Translations under genes and position numbers: made by a program
Notes under the pieces: model-generated
Told to the model about the DNA's origin: nothing
Seen by the model: only the letters and a program-made list of their open reading frames with translations
Databases searched by the model: none
Shown here: piece by piece, positions 33,001 to 43,685 of the stretch
How the letters are laid out: each line of letters begins with the position of its first letter
Position numbering within the stretch: the stretch's first letter is position 1
Origin: Paracentrotus lividus
Lineage: Eukaryota > Echinodermata > Echinoidea > Camarodonta > Echinidae
Length of the DNA stretch: 64,000 nucleotides
Assembly: GCA_940671915.1 (NCBI GenBank)
Contig: CALNVZ010001336.1
Location: 1 to 64,000, forward strand
Direction: 5' to 3'

Positions 33001-36000
33001 CAACCCCCGATTTCTAAATTCATTGCCAATTTATATATATATTTTTTCGATCCCGAGCACCTAATGCCTAGATCACAGTTCGAGAGGTCCTCGTACGTTT
33101 TGCCCAATCCTACGGCTTTTCGTGGATTTAGAGACCTCACGGGTCCCTGATGATTTTTCATTCTACCGCTATTGCGGTCACATATCCTACGGCGCCCGGT
33201 CGGTTAAAAGTATAAATATGTGGATTGAAATCGAAATACGCCCGTGAAGAGACCGTAAGAGTGCCATTCGGGCGCCGACAGATGTTCTTTCGGTGTCCGC
33301 TCTTATGAACACGGTGGTTATTATAAGGCTGACCAGTGTTCCTATTTGCAGAATTTGCAGAAAAATCGCTAGGGTCCCTTGAGGAACCCTTGGGGTGCCC
33401 TTTATGGTCCCGCAGGAAAGCCAAAAGTAAACCCAAAGCATCGCAAGACACTCACCTTTTTTACGATCACATACCCATTCTGGGGCCCTTACGGCGAGTA
33501 GAACCGTACATAATTGCCATTTTCGGAAGGTGCCTGTCCGGCTCCCTTATGATTCTTCGGGCGCGAGGACTTGTTTCACTACCCGTAGAAAAGCCGGAAA
33601 GATCTACTGCATGTTCTCGATTCTCCCGGCGTTTACATGAAATCGGTAGGCAGTAGACAACCCGGTAAAAGCCCGTGGAGTCACTGAGGGGCCCGCACAG
33701 GCACCTGCAGGTGACAGGAAGGGTTCCGCACAGTTTTCCTTTCAATCCTCATTGTAAAAAAAATGACTACGGTCTTGCGATGTTTAAGGTTTCCCCTGTG
33801 GCTATCCTGCGGCACCCTGCCAGGCTCCTGTTGTAAAGTTTTGTCTTAAGCTCTTTTGAGTATAATTGCCTTTAAATTATTTACGTTTCAAACCACAAAT
33901 ACGACATAGAATACTGTAAAATATAAATTTAAATAAGGCGGTTTCGATCAAAAGATGAATTCTGAAAAATGAAGTCTGAAAACCATCGACAATATCACTC
34001 AAAGCATAAATATATTAAAGACATTTATGTGGGACTTTTTAATATTTTGAAAATCTGAGCCAATATAGAGCACCGTCTCAAAATAAAAACTATACACTTG
34101 GAAAATGCTCCAATAAATAATGTATTAATGTATTCAGAATGCTCATGATCTTCAGCTATCATTATAGCACTAGCCCGATAATAATTCATGCTGACAATCT
34201 CGAAAGAGAAATTTGACAAATACTAAAAATATGTAACAATATGATTTGGAAAAACTTGTGCGAAAGACCACATGGAACCCAGTGGGAATCGGTCAGGCGC
34301 CGTGCGGATCACGACCGGTACCTCCTGACGTCCTTGCGCGTGCATTGTTGCACCCGCCCGACACCCTCCCGGCTTGTTACAAGTATTGACAGAAAAAACG
34401 TGCGGAGCCTACTCGGCCACCGATAGGAGGCCGATCGGTCCCCTTTAGTGACTCCACGGGCTTTCCAAGGGTTGTAGACCGTCTACCGATTTGATAAAAA
34501 CGCCGGGAGAATCGAGAACATGAAAGCAATAATCTAGGGGCCCGCGCGATCTGTAAAAATACACCGGTACCCGTAGGATCGTAAGGGACCCGGCCAGGAA
34601 CCTTACGAAAGTGACCGAAATGGTCAAAAATGTCAATTTTACACGCCGTAACGGGCCCCGAAACGGTAGGGGAGACCGGGTATGGAAGTTACACGGGTCA
34701 GTTGTTTACATCTTCAGTGTGCTAAGTTGGAACAAGAGAGTTCTGTGCTAACTGGCATCTATATACAGCCTACACATAGCTGTGATGAATTGCCGGTCGT
34801 TGGTTTCTCCGTTGTTTTATTAAAAAGTAAATCAACAAAAACCATTTTTTACAGTTCCAAAGTGAATTTTTGACAAAAATTAAAAATTTGTAATAGCTCT
34901 TACAACTGAAGCACATGATGATAGTCTGGTATTGTGAATATAGTACATGTATGTCACTAATATTCCCCTGAGCCATGCCCTGTAATTCTGCCTAATGGCT
35001 TTGCTACAGTATTTTATTTGTAAAATCACCCATGGGTATGGTTGTTACAACAACCTACCTCATGTCGATGTAACAACCTACCCCAATTACATTACACATG
35101 TAAAGTAATTTGTTTCAATTTTCAGGGGTTAATATTTTTATATTTTCTATTATTACTTTAGTCTATGCTAGAGCTCTACTTGATCTACTGTTAACGATAC
35201 CAAGAAACTGAAAGTTGAAACAAAAGTATGGTATAAGAGATTTACACATTTTAACAAATTACCCCGTATGTTTACATAGTAACAATTTACCCCGTATGGT
35301 GTAACAACCTACCCCGTATACGGGGTAGGTTGTTACAAAAAAATGTCTTCATTAATTAAGCTGTAGTTAATTAGTGTTTACATGTTTTCAGTTTTATGTG
35401 CCTCAGGTTTTAGCCAACATAATGGCTAACTACAGACCCAAAAATGGCAGTGGTGAGCTACTTTCATTAGAATTATCTGGCCCAAAATGTGAATTTTGTA
35501 ACGTCCATACCCGGTCTCCCCTACTGTGATCGCGGCATAAGAGGGGACGGGTGCACGCCGGCTTTGTTTGCTTGTTTGTTTTCAACCTGAATAGTTTCTT
35601 TTTGTAAACGTTACAATGCTATGTATACAGACCAGGAGGCATGGAATTTAAGAATTTCGATGTTTTGATATCTAATAATAGGGGAGACTGGGGTAATTAT
35701 GGCCCCTTTGTCTTTGAGAGCTTATAATTCTTTGCTGCATTACACAATGATTATCAAATTTTTACACATGCCTAGCTAAACTATTCTTACTATCATATGA
35801 GAAAAATAAGCCATTTACTTCAAATTTTGTGCTTAGGGGAGCCTAAAATGTACGGCAATCACAATTCTGTTCGTTGGAAAGTGGCAAGTCCGCTTTTTTT
35901 ATTTGGGTGTGATATCATTAATTAAAATCATTTAAGATGAAATTTGGATTGAAACAGAAATAGGAACTAACAAACACAACAGAGAAACTTCCACCTGAAT

Positions 36001-37846
36001 ATCTTCAATATATAGTAGAGCTGTAAAGAGGGATCAAATTTAAAATGTCACTTGGGGTAATTATGGCCCCCAATGCATAAACAGTGTATAAGCGCAGATC
36101 GGGACATTAACTTGTATGATTATGTACATAAATATACATGTATGTATTCATTGCTATTACTGCAAAATTTCAACATTTTAGCTGAACCAATTATTGAATA
36201 AATCATTGTTGGTTGTTGACAAGTGTATTAGGAATACCTAACAACATTGATGATACATTACCATAATTAATTAGCATAATATCTTTCAATTCATACAGTC
36301 ATGACAATAGGGGCTATAAATACCCCAACCTGTGGGGTAATTATGGCCCCCCAAAATTGTTGACATAATGGTAATTAATATGCAAATGAGAAGTCACAGG
36401 TTTATACTTTCCTTTGTATATTATAGGTATATAGACTGACTGTATTTTTACATAATAAGAATAACATTGGACTTTTCATTTAATGGTTGTAATAGGAAAT
36501 GTGAAAAAGGGGGCCATAATTACCCCAGTCTCCCCTATATAATGCGAGGGGATATTTTGTAAAGAGATATAGAAACAAAAAAGTAATTTCATAAAAAAAA
36601 GGAACGGCATGCTGTGGGAAAAATAGTAATCGAGACTGATTTTCATATGATAAAAAACAACAACAACATCATAAACAACATTTACATAATGTAATGCCCC
36701 CCCCCCCCCCCCCCCCCCCAGTCCCCTCTGTGACAAAAACAAATCTGGCTAAACCAATAGGAGGAGATATTTACTTTACCTCTGCGACTCCGAAGATGAG
36801 AAGAACAGATGTGATTGCCAGGACGATAAGAGCGATGACGTCGATGATGTCAGCAGCATAGGCACCGTATCGAGAGAACTCAGAACCTAATACGGTATAT
36901 ATACATCATCATCGTCATCATCATCATCATCATCATCATAATGTATATAAACAATATAATAATGAAAATAATAATGACAAAGATAATAATACAATTATTT
37001 AATGCGCTTTTCCCATAATGGCTTAAAGCGCTTTACAATATTATCACGTTCACATGTTTCAACTCCATATGTGTAGTCGGCCTCTTATGGGTGCCTTATA
37101 AGTTATAATTTTATGGAATTATATCCTCCCGGGTGAAGTCTTATGGGAAAGATATCGTGAAACTTTTCGTCTTTACAGAGTTTTTCATTTGAACAAAGAG
37201 GCAAACTGCCCGGACCAGAAACATATCATACGAAAAATGGTCAGAGAAAATGGAATTCAATCAGGATTCGAACCAAGACTTCCTGATTGCTAGAGAGGCG
37301 CTCTACCGACTGAGGTATGGCAAACCCTATGTTGATATTCGACATAGAAAAACGTTAGATTTCAATGCTCCAGTGGTCATCAGCTATGGAACCTGATGTC
37401 ATCTACTACAACAAAATTAGGCTAAAGAAAAATAAAATCTATTTCAAGACGATAATTTCTTATGAAATGAAAGAAAAGAGCCGAAAATCCATTAGGGTTT
37501 GGCTCGCCTTGTAAAATAAGTTTGAAATAAATATACAGTTCCTACAACTTTTCCTATGACATTTAGAGATGAATAAAAGATATATGAGGAGATAGGACTA
37601 ACAATAAACTCTGCCCGATTTATTAATTGTTTTCACAAGTTTCATATTTAATAGTTTCAGGCCCGTAACTAGGATTTTTACGGGAGGGTTCGAAATCTAC
37701 AAAAGCGGACAAAAAGGTACATCAGAAATGTTTCGCGTCACGCTGCAGTCGAGAAAAGAACTATTCATTATTTTTAGGGTAGCCTGAGTTCGTTCGGTCG
37801 GACTCAACGAAATTGATAAGCAAAAAAAATAATAACAAAATACAAG

Positions 37847-37885
<39 letters not shown>

Positions 37886-40800
37886 GGGGGGGTCAAGCGG
37901 CCCTACTCGCCAGCGAGGGGTCGTTCGAACTCCCCGAAACCCCCCCCCGTAATTACGGGCCTGAGTTTGGATAATTCAAAGGTGATAATACCAACACTGA
38001 TAGAGAGATCGAAAAAGAAAAAAAAACAAGTAAAAGAAATTGAGGACAGAAAAGCGAGATAATGAAGAAGAACCAAAATAGAAATACCCCCCCCCCCAAA
38101 AAAAAAAAAAAAAAAAAAAAAAAGACTACAACAGAAGACGAAAATGCAATTTAAAAAAAACATAGAAAATAAAACAGGCACCAAAAAAAATACAAATGCT
38201 AGGGTGCTATCTCACTTCGTGAAGACGTCGCCGCAATGGATAAAAAGTATAAAAGACGTTTCCGATACTTTATTCCGTCGCGGAGATGACTCTGAGACGT
38301 TTTCGCGACGTCTCCGGGACAAGTTTCAAAACCGTTTCCAGGTATAGTTTCATAACCGTCTCAAAGTAGTCCCAAATCTATCTCAAATTAGTTTCAAATT
38401 AGTTTCTGCGAAGTGAGGTACCACCCTAGGAATCGGGAAGATAAAAACACGGTTATAATCTAGTATTTTTCTAAGGTTTTTCAACGGAATATTACCGTTG
38501 GTTTGTGATATCTGATACCATTGGAAGCCAGTCCAGACGAGATGAACAGCGCTGTAATTCTGAGTGAAATGAAAAAAAAAATTGTAGTAAGCTCAGCTTT
38601 ATATACACAACAAAAAATGTAAGTCCCCCCCCCCCTAATCAAAATGATGTAACTTTTGAACGAGCTTGTTTTTTGTACGATAATTTAGAGGGAAGTTTTA
38701 TCCACTTATTAAGTACCTTCTGTGAAAAAATGACATCGATCACTTGAGACATGCATGAGTAAACAACGTTTAAAGCAAAAATGGACATTTTCAAAGGTCA
38801 CAAGGGTCATTTTTTAGGCTGCAAAAATAACAATTTTGTAAAATTTTCTTTTTACCTTGTGCTTAAACATTTTGGTGGATTTATCATCCAAAATTTGATC
38901 ATCCAACACCAATCCCGATACATTTCACTATTTTTTATGGATGAGTGAGCACAAGTTTAAGAATTATGTTCAGGCCTCCAAAAATGATAAAATCCAACAA
39001 TTTTATTGAAAGAATTGACATCAGATATTTTCATCAACATTATCGACACATTTTGTGAGAAAATGAGCACTATTCGTCGTGTCATGGACGAGTGAGCACA
39101 CTTTAAAGGTGACTTTTGTGACTTTTGTATTGACAATTTTGCCTTTAACGTGTGTTTATTCATGCATGACTCAAAGGTTTTATCTCATTTTCGCACATAA
39201 GTTAGTCGATAAGTGTATAAACGTAACCGCCAAACGCAATTACTCACGACCTTTTTGTTAAAAAGTTCCAGCATGTTGATTTGGGGCTTGTTTTTGCATC
39301 GAGATTGTACACAATGTCAATGGAGAAGAAATAAAAATTTTAACAAAATTGAAATTCGGCTCAATTTCATTGAGGATTTTCGTTAATTCTACTGGGAGTT
39401 TTTTCACAAAACTTGGCACACAAGTTCAGGGTGGTGCTAACTAACAGGAACAAACGCTAAATTGAGAATCTGATAAGGTACGGGTAGGGGCCGAAGCTAT
39501 GAAATTCCTTCTTATTTACATATTTTTCTAATAACTTCTGCTCACTGAAGCATAAAACACTGGAATTTTCGTGAAACTCGAATCAAATGAACTATCCAAG
39601 AAGGTCTATGACAATTATCCAAAGTAAGCGATTGAATTTTAGTCCATAAACGAAAAAATTGCTTTTCACGTATCAAGTGTTCATTGAAGCGTGAATTTTT
39701 AATAAAATGCCATAGCATCATTTGAAAACAATTATTTGACATACACATAACAGAAAAATGTTGATAAAATGATTTTATTACACAAAAATGGAACAATACT
39801 TAACAATGGAATTTGAAAGTGTCCTTTTTTGTTTTTATTTAGTGTTCATTCAACCGTGAACTGATGAATATTTTTTTAAACACTCTTCCAGATTGCATAT
39901 TCCGTCATAATCAATCATATTTAAAAGTAAAAATGTGTGAAAAATGCAGTTTTTGCAAATTATACCTCATGTTCATCCAACCGTGAAATTTAATGTAAAA
40001 GTCGTTTGATGTGTTAGAAATTAAGGGCAACAACCCTTCTGAACATATTTCTTGTTTAAAAGTTTGAATTTGTTCCAATATTATTGAATTAAAGTTATGA
40101 AACTGACCTTGTGACTTTCGAAAAGTGACATTTTTGTCTTTTGACTGTGCTCATTGAAGCATGACTTAACAAATTTCAGTGAAATTCATTGAAATGGTAG
40201 CTGATAAAATTACCTACAAGCACATGTAATGACATTCGTAAAACTCCTCTTGGTTCAAAAGTTATATCATTTTGATTAGAGGGGGACTTACTTTTTTTGT
40301 TGTGTATAGAATGAAATTTCGTTGGAATTAAAGTGATTTTAAGTATCACTTTATTTGTAAAGAGAAGGAGAGATGACGAGAGAGAGAGAGTGAGGGAGGG
40401 GAATGTGACCCATAACAGGGAAGGGTAATAAGTAATTGAATAATTATGTCGAACATTGTCGAAAATGATTGGGAGATGAAACTTAATAACTCCCATGAAT
40501 ATCCATATCATAGATAAAACAAAATGATAATAAAATAACAGTTATAACCGGTAGCAATGAGGTAAACCACTCCATTTAACAGTTCAACAAACTCAGTATT
40601 ATAATTATGAGAGCGATTTTGTATGGAACTATAATCAATAGTGATTCAGTGGGGAATTTATAATAGTTGGAGTTTATTTGTATCGATCTGTTTTGAACAA
40701 TACACGTATAGTCCACTGTGCACTATTGAGCATTATATTATGTGTGCATTATGTCAATTGCAAACAAAGATGAGAAATCTTGACTGCCTCAAAAATTGAT

Positions 40801-41630
40801 TAAATAATTTTTCAAAAATTTAATATGAAAATGATAGGTATTATGCCTATGCGATGTCGATGAGCAGTTTACCCACCCTTCAATGTATAGTAATCGACTG
40901 TTTTTAAACTCTTTGAAAAGAATATATCAAACGAGGCAAGTTTTTTATTATTATTATTATCCGTTCGTATATTATATAACTGCATCAACATCGCAACTTG
41001 TGCTCAAAGTGGTACTATAGGGATATAATTATGATGACGGGAAGCTTTTTTTAATAACAAATTCATCTAAAATTCAGAATCATCTGTGTTTTATCTACAA
41101 TGATCTACGTTTGATTATTGGTTTTTCTTTTTCTTTTTCTTCTCCTCCCTCTCCTTCTTCTCCTTCGTCCTCTTCTTCTTCTTTGTCTTCTTCCCCTTCT
41201 TCTTGTGCTTCATTATCATCATTTTCTTCTATGAAAAGATAAAATGATTTCGGTGAAATGCACAAAAAGACGTCTTGGCAGATTAAATATATTGAGAAAA
41301 TATCTTTCTTCATAATTACTTCGAAATTGTGGTTCCTTCAAAGACTAAAAGTCAACTTTCTTTTGTCCCATCTACCAAAACGAATAAGCTTCAAATCTTT
41401 AATAATCTAAATCCAAATCCCCAAATAAAAAAAACTTAAGAACTTATATGAATTATAGGTTTAACAAAAAAGAAAAAAAAAAAAAAAAAGGAGGAAAAAA
41501 TATAGACTATTCAGAGCAAAATAGTTGTAAAATGATAAGTAAAACATGTAATTACCACGGAGAAAACTGCACTGGCTATAGAACCACTGACCGTGTTGGC
41601 AAAGCAGCAGCATTTCTTCATTATCACCAT
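23959..41630 (-). CDS. Tetraspan membrane protein A (LAPTM4/DUF4728-like), six exons, 163 residues; span of the whole gene
   Basis: Reconstructed by hand from six short exons whose phases agree (0,1,0,0,0) and whose sites are all AG/GT: 41630-41556, 38559-38496, 36886-36780, 26262-26170, 24759-24697, 24048-23959. The start is MVIMKKCCCFANTVSGSIAS, a Cys-rich cytosolic cap followed by a small-residue first helix. Three further hydrophobic segments follow (about residues 60-81, 84-113 and 118-145), then a charged tail QEFRKGREKEQQEH. This four-helix layout with an N-terminal CCC..SGSI motif recalls LAPTM4 and the insect DUF4728 family. Those families sit in endosomal, lysosomal or plasma membranes; I infer the same here without a known function. 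Gene B upstream has the same exon structure. Confidence 0.72.
24697..24759 (-). CDS. Tetraspan A exon 5
   Basis: 63 bp, phase 0 both ends; acceptor T-run AATGCAACAG, donor CAT|GTAAGT. Encodes the first part of helix 4. Confidence 0.72.
24760..26169. other. Intron 4 of tetraspan A
   Basis: No coding signal. It contains a (GA)n tract near 25,415, a TTAAAGGAG-type end near 25,490 without a clear partner, and the Kolobok-like MITE at 25,892. Confidence 0.5.
25892..26154. mobile_element. Kolobok/T2-like MITE, 263 bp, in tetraspan A intron 4
   Basis: Ends AGGAGGAATCCAGGCTGAA and TTCAGCCTGAAGCCCTCCT with TTAA on both sides (25888-25891 and 26155-26158). Its edge is only about 11 bases inside the intron from the donor of exon 4. 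Confidence 0.75.
26170..26262 (-). CDS. Tetraspan A exon 4
   Basis: 93 bp, phase 0 both ends; acceptor CTTCTCTTTAG, donor ACG|GTATGT. Encodes helix 3 with LIPYVATTPVLVVLQIITW, matching LIPYMVSIPLLMVCQLITW of gene B. Confidence 0.8.
27856..28836. mobile_element. Fourth-level MITE, GGGTAGATGTAGGG family, 981 bp
   Basis: Ends GGGTAGATGTAGGGAATACC and its inexact complement, flanked by TA (27854-27855; 28837-28838). The subterminal motif GGAATACCGG / CCGGTATTCC recurs internally near 28,068, 28,413, 28,738, 28,797 and 28,815. Confidence 0.8.
29266..30253. mobile_element. Fourth-level MITE, GGGTACATGCAGG family, 988 bp
   Basis: Ends GGGTACATGCAGGTAATATG and CATATTACCTGCATGTAG..CTACCC, flanked by TA. 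CAGGTAATATGGGCC-type motifs recur near 29,276, 29,290, 29,672, 30,025 and 30,045. Confidence 0.8.
31190..31500. repeat. (ATC/ATG)n-rich tract
   Basis: Imperfect CATCATCAT runs and CACCAT blocks; no coding signal. Confidence 0.85.
32021..32426. mobile_element. Tc1/mariner-like MITE, CAGnCTGT ends, 406 bp
   Basis: Ends CAGGCTGTATCAAATAAAATG and CATTCTTTTTGAAACAGTCTG, flanked by TA. Same family as 49,998-50,432. Confidence 0.65.
33060..34668. mobile_element. GC-rich fold-back (inverted arms)
   Basis: The block at about 33,485-33,700 is the inverted partner of about 34,440-34,655: both contain TTCTCGATTCTCCCGGCGTT and GGGGCCC.TTACGGC. A spacer of about 740 bp has AT-rich sequence. Many CCGGTACC and GGGTCCCTTA-like words occur. 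Outer limits are unclear; the MITE at 34,669 sits in the right arm. ORFs here are not supported as genes. Confidence 0.5.
34669..35521. mobile_element. MITE, GGGGAGACCGGG family, 853 bp
   Basis: Second copy of the element at 17,450-18,303, with TA flanks and ends GGGGAGACCGGGTATGGA / TCCATACCCGGTCTCCCC. Internal GTTACA/CCTACCCC motifs are kept. Confidence 0.85.
35681..36535. mobile_element. MITE, GGGGAGACTGGGG family, 855 bp
   Basis: Ends GGGGAGACTGGGGTAATTAT and its complement, with TA flanks. The motif GGGGTAATTATGGCCCC recurs internally at 36,054 and 36,334. The interior does not resemble the other 854-bp family apart from its ends. Confidence 0.85.
36780..36886 (-). CDS. Tetraspan A exon 3
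   Basis: 107 bp; acceptor ATTAG, donor GAG|GTAAAG. Encodes SEFSRYGAYAADIIDVIALI and the rest of helix 2. Aligns with 48917-49017 of gene B. Confidence 0.75.
36905..37335 (-). mobile_element. tRNA-derived SINE
   Basis: On the minus strand a tRNA-like head has an A box (CCTCAGTCGGTAGAGC, 37,301-37,316) and a B box (GGTTCGAATCC, 37,264-37,274). The body contains AAAGCGCTTTA (near 37,030), and the 3' side runs into an (ATG/ATA)-rich tail at 36,905-36,990. The acceptor stem does not pair, so it is not a working tRNA. It lies in intron 2 of tetraspan A, close to exon 3. Confidence 0.65.
37658..37963. mobile_element. MITE with 5-bp duplication AGTTT, 306 bp
   Basis: Ends CAGGCCCGTAACTAGG and TAATTACGGGCCTG; flanks AGTTT (37653-37657 and 37964-37968). 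It carries long T, G and C runs. A 5-bp duplication with CAG..CTG termini would fit a hAT5-like family. Confidence 0.7.
38202..38426. mobile_element. Harbinger-like MITE, GGAGAC family, 225 bp
   Basis: Ends GGGTGCTATCTCACTTCG and CGAAGTGAGGTACCACCC, interior CGTCTCCGGGAC-type words. Related to 51,853-52,125. It sits 70 bp downstream of tetraspan A exon 2 in the intron. Confidence 0.65.
38496..38559 (-). CDS. Tetraspan A exon 2
   Basis: 64 bp; acceptor TTTCACTCAG, donor AACG|GTAATA, phase 1 at its end. Encodes the end of helix 1 and a short loop; much shorter than exon 2 of gene B (133 bp). Confidence 0.65.
38604..40306. mobile_element. 1.7-kb inverted-repeat element with a recurring 'TTCATTGAAGCATGA' motif
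   Basis: Ends TACACAACAAAAAATGTAAG and CTTACTTTTTTTGTTGTGTA, TA flanks, then CCCCTAATCAAAATGAT inverted to ATCATTTTGATTAG.GGGG. Words such as GCTCATTGAAGCATGA, GTTCATTGAAGCGTGA and GTTCATCCAACCGTGA recur inside in both orientations. It lies in intron 1 of tetraspan A, 45 bp before exon 2. Confidence 0.7.
41120..41225. repeat. (CTT)n-rich tract
   Basis: Imperfect TTCTTCTTC repeat; the Glu-rich minus-strand ORF 41095-41313 is a product of it. Confidence 0.85.
41556..41630 (-). CDS. Tetraspan A exon 1
   Basis: 25 codons from ATG, donor GTG|GTAATT, phase 0. Encodes the CCCF cap and the SGSIAS helix start. Homologous to 52594-52668. Confidence 0.75.
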
Positions 41631-42179
41631 TTTGAAATTGGTAACGGTGTAGCAATATTGATGACAAACATAAATTTGACGTCACACCTTCCAAAAGTCC
41701 TTCGAAAGTTACGTACACGTAATGTGTCTCTCTAGAATTTATCTAATGTATCTTAAACACAATAAAATTTGTAACATTTAACATTTATTAAAAGCTTGTA
41801 AATTGGTGCCTGCATGTAACTAATCTCTAACGACTGATCAAAACATAAATATGATAAAGAGAAGGGGTAGAGAAAGAATATCAATATTTCAAATACAACA
41901 GCTGTGATTTCAAAACTAGCTCAGTAATCGATAGCGTATAAAATTATAGCAGTTCTCTTAACACCTGTTAAAGGTTCAAGGACTTCAATAGGCAAGTTAT
42001 TATAAATAAAAATATATCATGATTTCTGGGTAGTATTATATAGATGAAATTACCTTTCGAATTGTATTTACCTATTCATGTCTGTGACTTCATTGTGTAT
42101 TGTTTATATTTATTTTCTATGATGAAAACATCAAAAGCTAGGCTTTTTTATCACTGAACATGCTAATGAAAAAAACATC

Positions 42180-42500
42180 AACACCATTATTACCATCATC
42201 ACTATCATTTTAATTACCGTCTTAATCATGATTATCATCACCACCACCATCATTGACATCATCATCATCACTTTAATTATCGCCTCCATCATCATTATCA
42301 ACACCACCACCATCATTATCATCATCATCATCATCATCATCATTCATCCAATCGTTGTCAACATCATCTCTATCATTATGATTGCAGTCATCCTTGCCAT
42401 CATCATCATCACCACCACCACCACCAGCATTACAATCTCTAGTATTGCCGTCATTACTGACATAATCATAATCATCATCAATACTGTAATAACTATCAAT
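42180..42500. repeat. (CAT/ATC)n-rich tract
   Basis: Imperfect ATCATC and CACCAC blocks, giving Ile- or Met-rich ORFs on both strands that are not genes. Confidence 0.9.
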
Positions 42501-43265
42501 AATTATTTTTAAAAATATGTAAACTTATAGTTTCTTCTTTCCTCTTTTTTTTTTTTTTTCCTTTTTGAGGGGATTACTTTTATCTTTAACATTATGGTGT
42601 CCTAATTATTGGAAAAGGGTTTCATTGAAGATATCGTAATTTGTATCTAAATATCATTATCCTGTCAACATGTGAAATTGACGAATAAATTAAAAAAAAA
42701 TGATTATTAAAAAAATATATTTCTCACGACCTTTAAATCATTCTCAACATCATCACCTGCTCACCATTATCGTCATGGAAACGAGAAGAATGAACGAGAG
42801 GAATGCTCCCAAATTATTGATCAGATCATTTGGGTAACTGTCACCACTATCAACGTTTTTGTAGCTCACAGTTTATCGATTCAATTTATCTTTATTTCCA
42901 CGAACAATAGGACCTGATACATATATTTTGCAGTGCAGATACAATAAAAGTACTAAAACATGTACATACGGTATTAACGTATATCAATTACACATATTTA
43001 AGCAATTTCGAATTTTACATCAATATATATATTTATATGATAGGATGCAACGTTATAGCGTACGATAATATGGGTAACTGGTCAATTTATGATCCTGTTA
43101 TTTAATAAAATAAAATTAAATTAAATTTAAAAAAAAATAAAAATTACGTACTCTTCAATCAAATTATTACTAAAAGTATCTCACCCTACCACTAAAGAGG
43201 GCGCTCGCACGAAATGAATAAACATACAATGTTCATCACAATTTCTGAACAAGTCTAGACTCACG

Positions 43266-43385
43266 GCCCGTATTTTAAACCGCGGTCTATAGATAAACTC
43301 GGTTTCAGGTTGACACAATGCGATCATATTGTCAGATTAAACCTGGGCTTTAGAATATTTCTAGGCCCCGGTTTGTAATACGGGG
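43266..43385. mobile_element. Small MITE, CCCGTATTTTAAACCG ends
   Basis: CCCGTATTTTAAACCG at the left and CCGGTTTGTAATACGGGG at the right are inverted; about 120 bp with no ORF. Confidence 0.45.
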
Positions 43386-43586
43386 AATTATATTCGTTCA
43401 AAGTTTGTTTTTTGTTTTTGTCTGTTTGTTTGTTTTTTCTTTTGTCAACGTTCTTTTTATACTCATCATCACGAAAACTTACAAAATAATTTACTTCGAT
43501 ATAAACAGACCCTGTAAAAGTAAAACACTTATTTTTCGAAATTCATGTGTTTGACATAATTAATGTAAAAAAAGATATAATTCACA

Positions 43587-43685
43587 TTATTTTGGTTTGG
43601 TATTTCGATATTCAGGTACGCTACCATTAAGTGTGTACATCAAAGTTATCGAGATGACGAAACTGATAAAAAATATATTTTTACT
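43587..43685 (-). CDS. Tetraspan B candidate last exon
   Basis: After acceptor CTGTATTAG the phase-0 frame gives a hydrophobic stretch (IFFISFVISITLMY), then a polar tail and TAA, 33 codons in all. Length and layout match exon 6 of A, but sequence identity is low and other short candidates exist (for example at about 43,510). Confidence 0.33.
   Translation of the reverse strand, partial: SKNIFFISFVISITLMYTLNGSVPEYRNTKPK

Noticed and set aside
33158..33745. Overlapping ORFs of 84-106 residues on both strands
   Set aside because: They lie in the arms of a GC-rich fold-back and are explained by its low stop-codon content.
37260..37335. tRNA gene on the minus strand
   Set aside because: A and B boxes are present but the acceptor stem does not pair and a SINE body follows.
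41095..41313. Acidic 72-residue ORF
   Set aside because: Made by a CTT-rich low-complexity tract, no homologous feature seen.
42131..42512. Met- and Ile-rich ORFs on both strands
   Set aside because: Products of the (CAT)n tract.
42762..42860. Extra tetraspan exon 5-like piece on minus (contains DSY and LSFILLVSM)
   Set aside because: Only a phase-2 acceptor fits, which no upstream exon can join; the likeness is short.
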